A DNA stretch of 64,000 nt, taken from Marinomonas shanghaiensis. GTDB taxonomy: Bacteria > Pseudomonadota > Gammaproteobacteria > Pseudomonadales > Marinomonadaceae. The stretch is from the NCBI RefSeq assembly GCF_003259175.1, contig NZ_QGOK01000027.1, forward strand, positions 1-64,000, in the 5' to 3' direction. The notes beneath the pieces were generated by a model. That model was not told the origin of the DNA. It was given only the letters and a program-made list of their open reading frames with translations, and searched no databases. Below are positions 54,264-62,532 of the stretch, one piece after another. The translations under genes were made by a program, and so were the position numbers. How positions within the stretch are numbered: the stretch's first letter is position 1; each line of letters opens with the position of its first letter.

Positions 54264-55772
54264 TTATTTGGCGTGTGTCTCGTTAAGCGTTTTTAGGATG
54301 TAATTTTTCAAGTCAGTGGTTGACACGTTTGCAGTGCGTGGGGCGTATATGACGTGAATATGGTCTTGGCTTAAGCGTTCGCTAAGGGCGTTCCAACGCT
54401 CACTGCCTTGCCATTCTTCGCCACAAATCACCCTATTGATATTGAGTGAGGCAATCCATCGGGCGGCGGCTTCGGTTTGAGACATAGGCGCGCCAACTAG
54501 ATATACTTCGCTGACAACAGATAAGGCACTGAGTATGGCCATGCGGTCTTGTTCTGGCATGACGGGAGCGTAACCTTTACTCTTTATACCAAAGGCATCG
54601 GGTGCCACACCGACTACAAGAATATCGCCTTGTTGTTTGGCGTAATTCAGGTAGTTGAGATGCCCTTGATGGAATAGATCGAAGTAGCCTAATGCGAGTA
54701 CACGCCGTGGCTGGCTTTTGGGGATGGGTTGAATAAGGTGTTTTTCGATGGCGGCCAGTAACGGATCCTCTGCCTGATGCCGCTGCAAGGTAGAAAGGAT
54801 ATTCAGCGCTTTTTGTTTATTGCCTTTAGTCCACTCACCGTAAAGGTGTGAGTAGCCATAACATAGCGCAAGCCAAGAAAAATGCCGTAAGTTGGCGGCA
54901 GATACTATGGTGTCGAAATATGGATCAGGAACGCGCCAATGTTCGCCATAAAGGGCGGCTAAAAACGCATCTGGTGCCGTCAAATGCCATACTTCTCCGG
55001 CAGGAGACATTTTGGCGTTAAGCTGAAGTGGTGGGAAGTAGGTAATACGGTTCCAATCAAAGGGAACCTGATCCATCCAGAGTCCTGAAATGGTTTTGCC
55101 TGAGTGAACCTCGGTGCCATAACCGCAGACATCCATGATGATGCCAGAGGTCTGATGTTTAAAACAGCGAGGGTTAATCAAATCATAAGAGCGCGACGCT
55201 TCCTGCCAACCTAGTGCCGTTAATGCCTTAATGGTGTCGGGCATTTGCTGCCAATCGATACCAATATCAATGTCCTTGTCGTTTTCTAACAATTGTCCTG
55301 AGCGTTCCAAGCCGAGTAAGGTGCCAGCGGTGGCAAAGGCATAAATATTTTGTTGTTTCAATGCGACCAGTGTTGACCATAATAAAGATTCGGCTGTGGT
55401 GCGATCAAACCCTGAAGGTGTTTTTCGTGGCTGAGGCGACACAGCAGTAAAGGAGGAAGGCTGAAGGTAAAAAGTCCCAAGCGCTTGATGAAAGGCTTGG
55501 GAAGCTTGGGGCAATAAGCGATTTTGTTGATAACAATGCCCTAAAATATGATACGCCTCATGGATATAAGGCTTTTCTAGTAATAAGGCCTCAAGCCTTT
55601 CGATCCATGTACTTCCAGTACCTTCTAAAACCGCCAATTGTGCGAGATAGATTTGCGGAATAATAAACTCAGGTGCTTGTTTATAAATACCTTGAAAAAG
55701 TTGCTTGGCGTCTTGATATTGCTCGGCACGAAAATGTTGCACGGCGAGTTGAATTTGGTCGTCAATGGTCAT
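54264..55772 (-). CDS. TPR-LicD-cytidylyltransferase fusion
   Basis: 502 residues from the ATG at 55772 (AGGAAG upstream; 55790 is an alternative). Three parts are visible: TPR-like helices at about residues 1-100; a LicD/fukutin-type nucleotidyltransferase-fold phosphotransferase domain at about 125-335, with the acidic motif ENDKDIDIGID (163-173); and a TagD/GCT-type cytidylyltransferase at about 358-502, with HxGH (His368-His371, LFHQGHLNY) and the late RTANVSTTDL signature. Predicted role: making a CDP-activated alcohol (glycerol, ethanolamine or choline) and transferring its phosphate-linked group to a glycan. I know of no standard name for this fusion. Confidence 0.75.
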   Translation of the reverse strand: MTIDDQIQLAVQHFRAEQYQDAKQLFQGIYKQAPEFIIPQIYLAQLAVLEGTGSTWIERLEALLLEKPYIHEAYHILGHCYQQNRLLPQASQAFHQALGTFYLQPSSFTAVSPQPRKTPSGFDRTTAESLLWSTLVALKQQNIYAFATAGTLLGLERSGQLLENDKDIDIGIDWQQMPDTIKALTALGWQEASRSYDLINPRCFKHQTSGIIMDVCGYGTEVHSGKTISGLWMDQVPFDWNRITYFPPLQLNAKMSPAGEVWHLTAPDAFLAALYGEHWRVPDPYFDTIVSAANLRHFSWLALCYGYSHLYGEWTKGNKQKALNILSTLQRHQAEDPLLAAIEKHLIQPIPKSQPRRVLALGYFDLFHQGHLNYLNYAKQQGDILVVGVAPDAFGIKSKGYAPVMPEQDRMAILSALSVVSEVYLVGAPMSQTEAAARWIASLNINRVICGEEWQGSERWNALSERLSQDHIHVIYAPRTANVSTTDLKNYILKTLNETHAK

Positions 55773-55854
55773 GTTCTTCCTGCAGGGCATTATGTGATTG
55801 GGAGCAGTCTTGTTCTTTCTATGACGGCGGGCAGGGTAAGTGCCTTTTGATATC

Positions 55855-56301
55855 TTAATCTAATACCTTGAGCAAACACACCACACGTTCGATTTCGTCA
55901 AAGCCAAGTTGTTTGTGAAGGTTGATGCTTTTCTCATTGGTGATCGGGGCGTCGCTGCCCAGTTCCTGAAAGCCTTGTTGTTTGGCCCATTGCTCGGCGG
56001 CGCGAATCAAGGCTTTGCCAATGCCTTGTCCTTGGCAATCTGGTGAAACAAACCACGCTTCGATATAAGGCGTGGTTTGCTGGCTGCTGCCGGGGACATT
56101 GTCGCGAAGGTTCAGCTCAATAAAACCGACCATCTGTTGTGCATCATCAAGCGCGACTAACACCTCCTTCACGTTGGGATACGTTCCTTGAAAGAAAGCG
56201 TCAACTTCTGTTTGGCTAATGTCTTTTATGTCTGGTAAAAAGTCGACTCTTAACGCCGACCATGACATCGCCTCACAGGCTTTGATTCTCCTGATTTCCA
56301 T
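55855..56301 (-). CDS. AAC(6')-like GNAT acetyltransferase
   Basis: 148 residues from the ATG at 56301 (AAGGGA upstream); longer frame to 56346 rejected. It resembles aminoglycoside 6'-N-acetyltransferases of type I: YIEAWFVSPDCQGQGIGKALI (the acetyl-CoA binding motif A, about residues 82-102), AEQWAKQQGFQELGSDAPITNE and HKQLGFDEIERVVCLL at the end. It may acetylate an aminoglycoside or a cell-surface or metabolic amine; resistance is not shown. A degenerate copy lies 2.8 kb downstream. The gene is 57 bases from a PAS-type chemoreceptor gene. Confidence 0.75.
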   Translation of the reverse strand: MEIRRIKACEAMSWSALRVDFLPDIKDISQTEVDAFFQGTYPNVKEVLVALDDAQQMVGFIELNLRDNVPGSSQQTTPYIEAWFVSPDCQGQGIGKALIRAAEQWAKQQGFQELGSDAPITNEKSINLHKQLGFDEIERVVCLLKVLD

Positions 56302-56358
56302 CTGCCTATCCCTTGGTAAGAGTAAATCGCCTGCAAGCGACATCATTATACCCGCTTA

Positions 56359-57654
56359 TTAGGGTTTCATTGTTTCAACCATCTCTAAAAAGCGAGCAAC
56401 TCCTTTTGTTATTTCATTAAGGCCATTAGATACTTCAAGAATGCTTTCTCGACCATGCAGTGCCGTGCCGCTGACTTCTCGAAGCGTATTATCTATTTCA
56501 CTGATTAAGGCATGGTTTTTTTCGACAACATCCGTAATTTCTGCAGTAGCAACCGCGGTGTTACTGGCTAATTTTCTGACTTCGTCTGCAACGACTGAGA
56601 AGCCTCGGCCAGCATCCCCAGCTCGTGCCGCCTCGATCGCAGCGTTAAGCGCCAGCAAGTTTGTTTGGTCAGCAATGGAGCGTATCGCCACCACAATATC
56701 GGCAATGCTTTTAGATTGCAGTTTAAGTTGTTCGCCTGTTTCAGACGCTTTTTTAATGTTTTCGACAATCTCTTTTGAGGTCCTGACCGATGCCTTAAGT
56801 ATGTTGACGGCATTGGTTGATACGTTACTGGTCTGTTCAGAGGTGGAGGCGGCTAAATTGACGGCATTAAATGCTGCATTCACACGGACGGTTATGTCGG
56901 AGGCAAACTTTATGACCTTATAGACTTTACCGTCTTCATCATAAATGGGGTTGTAGGTGGCCTCTAGCCAGATAGTATTGCCATTGCCATCAAAACGTTG
57001 GAAGCGCCCTGATGAATGTTTTCCTTTGGCTAAGTCGGACCAAAAATTAGGATTATTTTTGTAGAATTTATCATCACAAAACATTTTGTGATGTTTATTT
57101 TGAATCTGTTCAAACTTATATTTCATGGTTTTCAGGAAATTTTGGTTTGCCGTAAGTATGTTTCCTTTGGGATCAAACTCAATGACAGCTAAGGAGGTGT
57201 CTAGCGCTTTTAATACGGCGATTTTATCATTAAGCGATTTTTGCTTTTGACTAATGTCATTGGCTATTTTGAGTATCCTGATGACGTTACCGCTGTCGTC
57301 AATGACCGGGAAATAGCTTGCTTCTAGGTGTAGTACAGAATGATCCGATTTGAAGCGTAAAAATGTACCATGAAAAGGTTGCCCAGCCGCGAGATCTTGC
57401 CAGAATTTTTTATATTCAGATGAGAGGGTGTATTTTTCATCACAGAAGATTTTATGATGTTTACCAACAATCTGCTCTAGTCTGTAACCCACTGTTTCAA
57501 GAAATAATGCGTTGGCATCAAGAATGATGCCCTCTTTACTGAAGCTGATTGCCGCGGTGTTTTTTTTGATGGCTTTTAGTTCGTTTTCACTATCAACCGA
57601 ATACTCTGTTTTGTGCTGTGGTGTTTTTTCTTTATGTCCTTTAAGAAAAAGCAT
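56359..57654 (-). CDS. BdlA-like PAS-PAS methyl-accepting protein (copy 2)
   Basis: 431 residues without membrane segments. Two PAS domains (about 35-125 and 150-245) and a methyl-accepting domain with [15 protein letters not shown] plus [15 protein letters not shown]. It matches the protein at 43322-44620 along the whole length, including LDAN.LFL.TVGY.LEQI.G and [24 protein letters not shown]. It is therefore a full-length paralogue, probably with a related but distinct signal. It is the farthest upstream member of a minus-strand run with the AAC(6')-like gene. Confidence 0.9.
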   Translation of the reverse strand: MLFLKGHKEKTPQHKTEYSVDSENELKAIKKNTAAISFSKEGIILDANALFLETVGYRLEQIVGKHHKIFCDEKYTLSSEYKKFWQDLAAGQPFHGTFLRFKSDHSVLHLEASYFPVIDDSGNVIRILKIANDISQKQKSLNDKIAVLKALDTSLAVIEFDPKGNILTANQNFLKTMKYKFEQIQNKHHKMFCDDKFYKNNPNFWSDLAKGKHSSGRFQRFDGNGNTIWLEATYNPIYDEDGKVYKVIKFASDITVRVNAAFNAVNLAASTSEQTSNVSTNAVNILKASVRTSKEIVENIKKASETGEQLKLQSKSIADIVVAIRSIADQTNLLALNAAIEAARAGDAGRGFSVVADEVRKLASNTAVATAEITDVVEKNHALISEIDNTLREVSGTALHGRESILEVSNGLNEITKGVARFLEMVETMKP

Positions 57655-58011
57655 TTTATTACCCTCAAAATGATGAATGCGCCAAATTAGTCTCTAAATA
57701 TGGCAGAAGTTTCACATTTTTTCTGGTTTATTAAATGTTTATTTATGTAAATTATTTAACCTTTTCATGATGTCCTGTTGTTTTTGATAAGTGAAACTGT
57801 AGTACGCTGGTGTGTGTATTTTTTATTACAAAAACGAGCCAAATGGCCGTTATTTCAGGCTAAAGCTTATAAGAGAAATAGACGTTTTATCCGGTGTAAT
57901 CTCTTGTAACGTTATGTTTACAGTGCAGCGACAAAAGATAACATGAATCATGCGGTGTTTTGTCCAGTATGCTCTATTGTTCACATGGTATTTTATAGGA
58001 GATTTTTTATC
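57655..58011. other. Divergent promoter gap between two chemoreceptor genes
   Basis: 357 AT-rich bases between the BdlA-like gene and the HBM chemoreceptor. I looked for flagellar sigma-28 type promoters (TAAAG with GCCGATAA) and found only the half-site TAAAGCTT near 57860, without a partner. No other structure is apparent. Confidence 0.35.
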
Positions 58012-60000
58012 ATGCTCAGTTTTTCGCGAAAATTGTATTTGGGTTTTTCTGTTGTATTGGTGTTGCTTGGTGTGGTCGGTATGACTTCATACTTTGCATT
58101 GAGTTCAGCGTCTTCAGGGTTTGAGCAATATCGCTCTTTAGCAAGATCAACGACCGCCGTGAGCCTAGTGGAAGAGCGTATGTTAATGGTACGTCTTAAA
58201 GTAAAAGATTATTTGCTTAGCTCAGATGAAAAAGACATACGTGAGTTTGATGGCTATTGGCAAGAAACACAGCGTCATATGGATGAGGCCATTGCCAATA
58301 TTACCAATCCTGAACGAGTCAAAATCATCAATGCGGTTGCCGATGAACTGGTAAAATACAATCAAGCTTTTAGTGCCGTAACAGCACAGCAAAAGCAACG
58401 TAATGAACTGGTTAATCAGGTCTTAAATATTTATGGCTCCAGCATAGAAGAAGATCTAACAAACATTTTAGTGTCAGCAAAGGAAGATAGTGATGTGTCT
58501 GCGGCTTATCATGCATCGCTGGCGACACGCAGTGTGTTATTAGCTCGTGTGAATGCGCTGAAGTTTTTAAGTTACAGCGATCAAGCGTCGGTTGATGCGG
58601 TTCACAAAGAGTTCACCGAGATGAAGGCGCAATTGCAAATATTACAGCAAGAGCTTGGTAATGCAGAACGTATTGAGTTGCTAAACAATGTTGTAAAAGG
58701 CGCTGATGTATACGAAAAAACGTTTGATACGATTGTTAAGCTTCAAGTTGAACGCAATACGCTTGTGACAGAAAAGCTGAATGTTATTGGCCCTATGGTG
58801 GCCAAAATGATAGAAGAATTAAAGCTATCCTTCAAAAATCAGCAAGATATTCTTGGCCCTGAGTTACAGCAAAGTAATTCAACGGCGATTATTGTCATTG
58901 AAGTGATCGTGGTATTGGCGATTATCTTTGGCATAGCAACGGCTCTATTTATTACTCGTTCAACCATACAAAACTTGGGTGGCGATCCCATGATGGTGAC
59001 GAATATTGTAAGACGTGTCTCGGATGGCGATCTTGATATCGATTTACCCAATAACAGTGAAGACAGCGCGAGTTTGTATGCTGCCGTTAAAGTGATGGTG
59101 AGAAGCTTGCGAGACAAGGCGCGCCTTGCACAAAACATTGCCGATGGGGATTTATCGTCCAAAGTGGTACTGGCATCCGATAAAGACGTACTGGGCAAAG
59201 CACTTAAAGACATGGTCAAAAACCTCAACAATGTTTTGTCTGAAATACAAAGTTCTGGTGATCAAATTGCGGCAGGCAGCTCACAAGTATCCAGCTTCAG
59301 CCAATCCCTTGCCGAAGGTGCTAATCAACAAAAAGATAATTTGCAGACGATTTCTGCTGCCCTCGAAGAGTTGTCAGTACAAACCAATGACAACGCAACA
59401 GGGGCAAAACAGGCGAGTCAATTAGCGCTTACGGCGCAAAAAGCGGTTGCTCAAGGCCAGTCACATATGCAAGACATGGTGACGGCAATGAATGACATAA
59501 AAGACGCAGGACAAAGTATCGCGGGCTTTATAAAAACCATTGATGAAATCGCTGAACAGACCAACTTATTAGCACTAAACGCCGCGATTGAAGCCGCGAG
59601 AGCCGGCGAACAAGGTCGTGGCTTTGCGGTGGTCGCTGACGAAGTGCGTGGCTTGGCATCAAGAAGTACCGCGGCTGCCATGGAAACCGCTAAGCTGATC
59701 CAGCTTTCTTCTGCCAAAACGGAAAGTGGGGTCGCCATTGCACAAAGTACGGCTCAAGCCCTTCAAGCTGTGTTTGATGGTATTAATGAAACCACAGAGT
59801 TGGTGACGAAAATTGCCTCAGCCAGTGGCGAGCAAGCCCTGGCGGTAGACGAAGTAACACGTGCGATCGTATCGGTTGGCGACGTAGTCGAACTGAACGC
59901 CGCCGCTTCCGTCGAAGGCGCAGCAGCGGCCGAACAATTAAGTAGCCAAAGTGCGGTGATGAGAGACACCATGTCGCACTTCACCCTAGCGAAGAGTTAA
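58012..60000 (+). CDS. Methyl-accepting chemotaxis protein with HBM sensor
   Basis: 662 residues from the ATG at 58012 (AGGAG upstream; upstream in-frame ATGs rejected). TM1 is at about residues 8-28; an all-helical periplasmic domain of about 260 residues follows, the size and helical composition of the helical bimodular (HBM) sensors of the McpS type; TM2 is at about 295-318; HAMP begins at the NLGGDP motif; the signalling domain has [20 protein letters not shown] near 530-550. HBM receptors bind organic acids. A terminator follows. Confidence 0.9.
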   Translation: MLSFSRKLYLGFSVVLVLLGVVGMTSYFALSSASSGFEQYRSLARSTTAVSLVEERMLMVRLKVKDYLLSSDEKDIREFDGYWQETQRHMDEAIANITNPERVKIINAVADELVKYNQAFSAVTAQQKQRNELVNQVLNIYGSSIEEDLTNILVSAKEDSDVSAAYHASLATRSVLLARVNALKFLSYSDQASVDAVHKEFTEMKAQLQILQQELGNAERIELLNNVVKGADVYEKTFDTIVKLQVERNTLVTEKLNVIGPMVAKMIEELKLSFKNQQDILGPELQQSNSTAIIVIEVIVVLAIIFGIATALFITRSTIQNLGGDPMMVTNIVRRVSDGDLDIDLPNNSEDSASLYAAVKVMVRSLRDKARLAQNIADGDLSSKVVLASDKDVLGKALKDMVKNLNNVLSEIQSSGDQIAAGSSQVSSFSQSLAEGANQQKDNLQTISAALEELSVQTNDNATGAKQASQLALTAQKAVAQGQSHMQDMVTAMNDIKDAGQSIAGFIKTIDEIAEQTNLLALNAAIEAARAGEQGRGFAVVADEVRGLASRSTAAAMETAKLIQLSSAKTESGVAIAQSTAQALQAVFDGINETTELVTKIASASGEQALAVDEVTRAIVSVGDVVELNAAASVEGAAAAEQLSSQSAVMRDTMSHFTLAKS

Positions 60001-60032
60001 TCGTTAGTCGCTCAGTCTTCATCAAGGTTCTA

Positions 60033-60072
60033 AAAAAACCGTTAGTGCTGTTCAGTGCTAACGGTTTTTTTT
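60033..60072 (+). terminator. Terminator after the HBM chemoreceptor
   Basis: AAAAAACCGTTAG (60033-60045) and CTAACGGTTTTTT (60058-60070) form a 13-base-pair stem followed by TT. It sits 32 bases past the stop. Confidence 0.9.
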
Positions 60073-60208
60073 CATCAATACTTTGGCAAAGAATCGATTA
60101 TTACTGGTAATAGGGTTCTGTTTAACTCTTTCTTAGTCTGTTGAAAAGGCGTATTGTCAATTTTTGATTGTTTTTTAGTCAAAACGAAAAATAATAAAAA
60201 GGAGAAGG

Positions 60209-60679
60209 GTGGTGAAAAATTATCATAATCTCATCTTCATCCTGGTTTTACTCTGTTCTCCATTGTCAGCCGCGAATAAGGTATCAATCAACGAGCTGAA
60301 TGCTTGTCAAGCTTTAGTGGAGTTTGTGGATGTTAAATTAGATGAGTTTGCGGATCATTACGCTGCACAAGACATTGCACTGGTTCACAAAGGCTTATCG
60401 GCCTACCGTAACTTTCTACAAAATGATGTGATAACGCCCATGTTATTAGGTATGTACGGTGGTAATGTTGATCAAGCAAAACTCATGCAAAACCTATTTG
60501 ACCGGCAAAAAGTGACTTTTTTTCGTCACCTTGGCGAGCGTTATTCTGAAAGAAAGCTCTTTACTGAGTACGCTGCGGCCATTAATGACTGTACCGCCTA
60601 TACTCGAATAAGACCAGACGTTGCCAAGTCATTAAACCTTGCTTTAAATATGATGATAAGGCTAGCGCGACAGAGCTAG
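60209..60679 (+). CDS. Secreted hypothetical protein
   Basis: 156 residues with a short signal peptide (hydrophobic core LIFILVLLCSPLSA, cleavage near residue 21-22) and a helical mature part that contains two cysteines (ACQ at ~33 and DCT near ~131) which could form a disulfide. I do not recognise a family. Two adjoining GTG codons (60209, 60212) are the possible starts after AAGGAG. A convergent ATP-grasp gene begins 20 bases past the stop. Confidence 0.6.
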   Translation: MVKNYHNLIFILVLLCSPLSAANKVSINELNACQALVEFVDVKLDEFADHYAAQDIALVHKGLSAYRNFLQNDVITPMLLGMYGGNVDQAKLMQNLFDRQKVTFFRHLGERYSERKLFTEYAAAINDCTAYTRIRPDVAKSLNLALNMMIRLARQS

Positions 60680-60698
60680 CCTTGGTTCTTGGAGATGC

Positions 60699-61505
60699 TC
60701 AAAACCCGCTTGGCTGATCGATCAGCATAGCGGTTGATAATAAATACTGTTCGTTTAGATAGTTGAGTAGTTCAGTATTGACATCTTGTTGAATGGTTGG
60801 CAATCCTTGATTACCAAAAATTCTATTTATTTCAATAACATAAGGCACAGATCCAACCATAGCAATGTCGAATCCTGCGTGGTTGATGTCTAAAGATTGC
60901 GCCAAAAAGGTTACTAACTCTTGGGCTTCTTTTGGAATCAATGCCACTTCCACTTGGCCGCCTTGGCTGATGTTGTTGTGGAAACCGTTGTCCGATTGCA
61001 AACGCCAGTAACCACTGACAATTTTATTTCCTACCCAAATCACGCGCATGTCTCTGTCTATTGGCAGATATTCTTGTGCGTACAATACATCAGTTTTCGC
61101 CACATAATCGCGCCACTGGCTCGGTGTTTCGATCAAAAAGACGCCATTGCCCATACTGCTGCGGGGAATTTTGGCCACAAAAGGGGAGGGCATTTCGTCC
61201 CAAATTTTTTCCGCTTCATAAGGCGTATTAGCGGCAATCACAGTGTAAGGGTGTTGATGTGGTACTACCGTACGAAATGTTCGTGTCATTTCGACTTTGT
61301 CGTGGCCTATCATATAGGACGCCAGGCTCGGAAAAATACGTTTTCTTAAGCCATGAACCAACGCGGTTAGCTGCCAATATTGTGGGAACAACAGCCAATC
61401 CGCCTCTTTGATTTCCTCCAAATGATCGTACATCGACTCAGGTTTAATGTATTTAACCTGAGGCAAGTGGAGGGTTCTTAGTGCGTCAAAAGAGATAATT
61501 TTCAT
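60699..61505 (-). CDS. RimK-like ATP-grasp protein
   Basis: 268 residues. The ATP-grasp core runs from about 95 to 250: FVAKIPRSSMGNGVFLIE (ATP-binding beta-strand and loop), VLYAQEYLPIDRDMRVIWVGNKIVSGYWR, and the metal-binding VIEINRIFGNQGL with E and N ligands. It resembles RimK/alpha-aminoadipate-lysine-ligase-type enzymes that join carboxylates and amines. An N-terminal domain of about 95 residues is unusual. No substrate can be assigned. A secreted protein gene is convergent at its 3' end, and the promoter lies beside the rarD remnant. Confidence 0.75.
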   Translation of the reverse strand: MKIISFDALRTLHLPQVKYIKPESMYDHLEEIKEADWLLFPQYWQLTALVHGLRKRIFPSLASYMIGHDKVEMTRTFRTVVPHQHPYTVIAANTPYEAEKIWDEMPSPFVAKIPRSSMGNGVFLIETPSQWRDYVAKTDVLYAQEYLPIDRDMRVIWVGNKIVSGYWRLQSDNGFHNNISQGGQVEVALIPKEAQELVTFLAQSLDINHAGFDIAMVGSVPYVIEINRIFGNQGLPTIQQDVNTELLNYLNEQYLLSTAMLIDQPSGF

Positions 61506-61651
61506 TCTGTATAATCAATAGCCAAACATGGCGCGATTGTGAGGCTTGTTGTAAAAAAAAGAAACAAAAAAGAGTACGTTTTTCATGCGTTTTGAGCGTG
61601 AATAGGCTTCCTTTTTGATGGTGAGGAAAGTTCAATCTTTATGAATGACAG

Positions 61652-61731
61652 AAAAGTGGTCAATTTTTCTGGGCTTAGTGGTTCGTCTTACAAGAATACC
61701 ACTAGAAAAAACATGTCTGTTGGGTATATAT
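61652..61731 (-). pseudogene. Duplicated fragment of rarD
   Basis: 61652-61724 matches rarD at 62617-62689 in 62 of 73 positions, same orientation. The translation reads YIYPTDMFFLVVFL, then a TAA where rarD has Tyr, then DEPLSPEKLTTF, after which similarity ends. It has lost coding function. It lies 15 bases from the broken hepT gene, so mntA/hepT is bracketed by this fragment and the intact rarD. Confidence 0.85.
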
Positions 61732-61746
61732 ATTTTGAGCCGTGTT

Positions 61747-62109
61747 TTATTTGTTGATTTTGAGTTTGTCTTGAATGTTAAGTAGTTGTTTTAGCAATGT
61801 CGGTAGTGCTATTTGAACGGTATCCCACACTACATCAAGGTTGATATCAAAATAACCATGAGCTATACGATTTCGCATCCCGCGCATACTACGTCATGGG
61901 ACTTCAGAGTGTGCTTGTGAAAACTCGGGATAGGTATCCATTATTTTTGTCGCAGCTTCACCAAGAATGATGAGACTCATGATAACCGCTTGTTGAGTAC
62001 GTTTATCCTCTTGAAAGTCATCTCTGTGCAAACCTTCAGTAAAACTACAAGCGTCTGTTGCGGCTTGCTGCATGTATTCTAGGTAATCAGGTAGCCGATT
62101 TTCGTTCAT
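61747..62109 (-). pseudogene. hepT: HepT toxin gene interrupted by a nonsense codon
   Basis: The frame from 62109 reads 71 residues, then a TGA at 61894-61896 where HepT proteins have Trp (VP-stop-RSMRGMRNRIAHGY). The same frame continues for 48 residues to a TAA at 61747-61749, including the RX4HXY toxin motif (RNRIAHGY). The truncated product lacks this catalytic motif. Family: HEPN/DUF86 toxin of the HepT-MntA system. Start overlaps the mntA stop (ATGA). Stop readthrough would restore a full protein of about 120 residues. Confidence 0.88.
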
Positions 62110-62396
62110 ACAGGTAATGCCTCGGCAAGCACCTGAGCGCGAAATTTAATGGGTAAGTCTTTTGGTGTGAGCAAATCAACATGGATTCCTAGCAATAGCT
62201 CTAGTTCTGCTTGTAAACCACCTAGGTCAAACAAGGTTGTGCCGGGTAATGCATCGACAAGCAGGTCAAGGTCACTGCCATCCTTATCTGTTCCATGTAA
62301 CACGGAGCCGAAAACTCGTGGGTTTTCCGTATGAAAGCGGTTTGCGGCTTGGCGAATAGCATTGCGTTTTTGGTTAAGAGCAATGGAAGGACGCAT
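62106..62396 (-). CDS. mntA: MntA-type nucleotidyltransferase antitoxin
   Basis: 96 residues. The minimal nucleotidyltransferase motif GSX10DXD is complete: GSVLHGTDKDGSDLDLLVD (residues ~30-48) with Asp43 and Asp45. MntA antitoxins neutralise HepT by adding AMP groups to the toxin Tyr in RX4HXY. Here the gene looks intact, while its hepT partner is interrupted. It overlaps hepT by 4 bases and lies between rarD and a rarD fragment. Confidence 0.88.
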   Translation of the reverse strand: MRPSIALNQKRNAIRQAANRFHTENPRVFGSVLHGTDKDGSDLDLLVDALPGTTLFDLGGLQAELELLLGIHVDLLTPKDLPIKFRAQVLAEALPV

Positions 62397-62532
62397 AAGT
62401 ATCTCCGATTATCGCAACTTTTTTAAATGGTAGTCTGTTGATAATGACGCTTCAAGGGCTGTTTTTAAGAATCCTTTTCAAGAGTACAAAAGGATGGTTT
62501 TCATGTGGATCACTGAGCATAAAATTCTTTCC

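Noticed and set aside
57860-57900. A sigma-28 flagellar promoter for the HBM chemoreceptor
   Set aside because: Only a TAAAGCTT half-site; no GCCGATAA-like -10 at the right distance.
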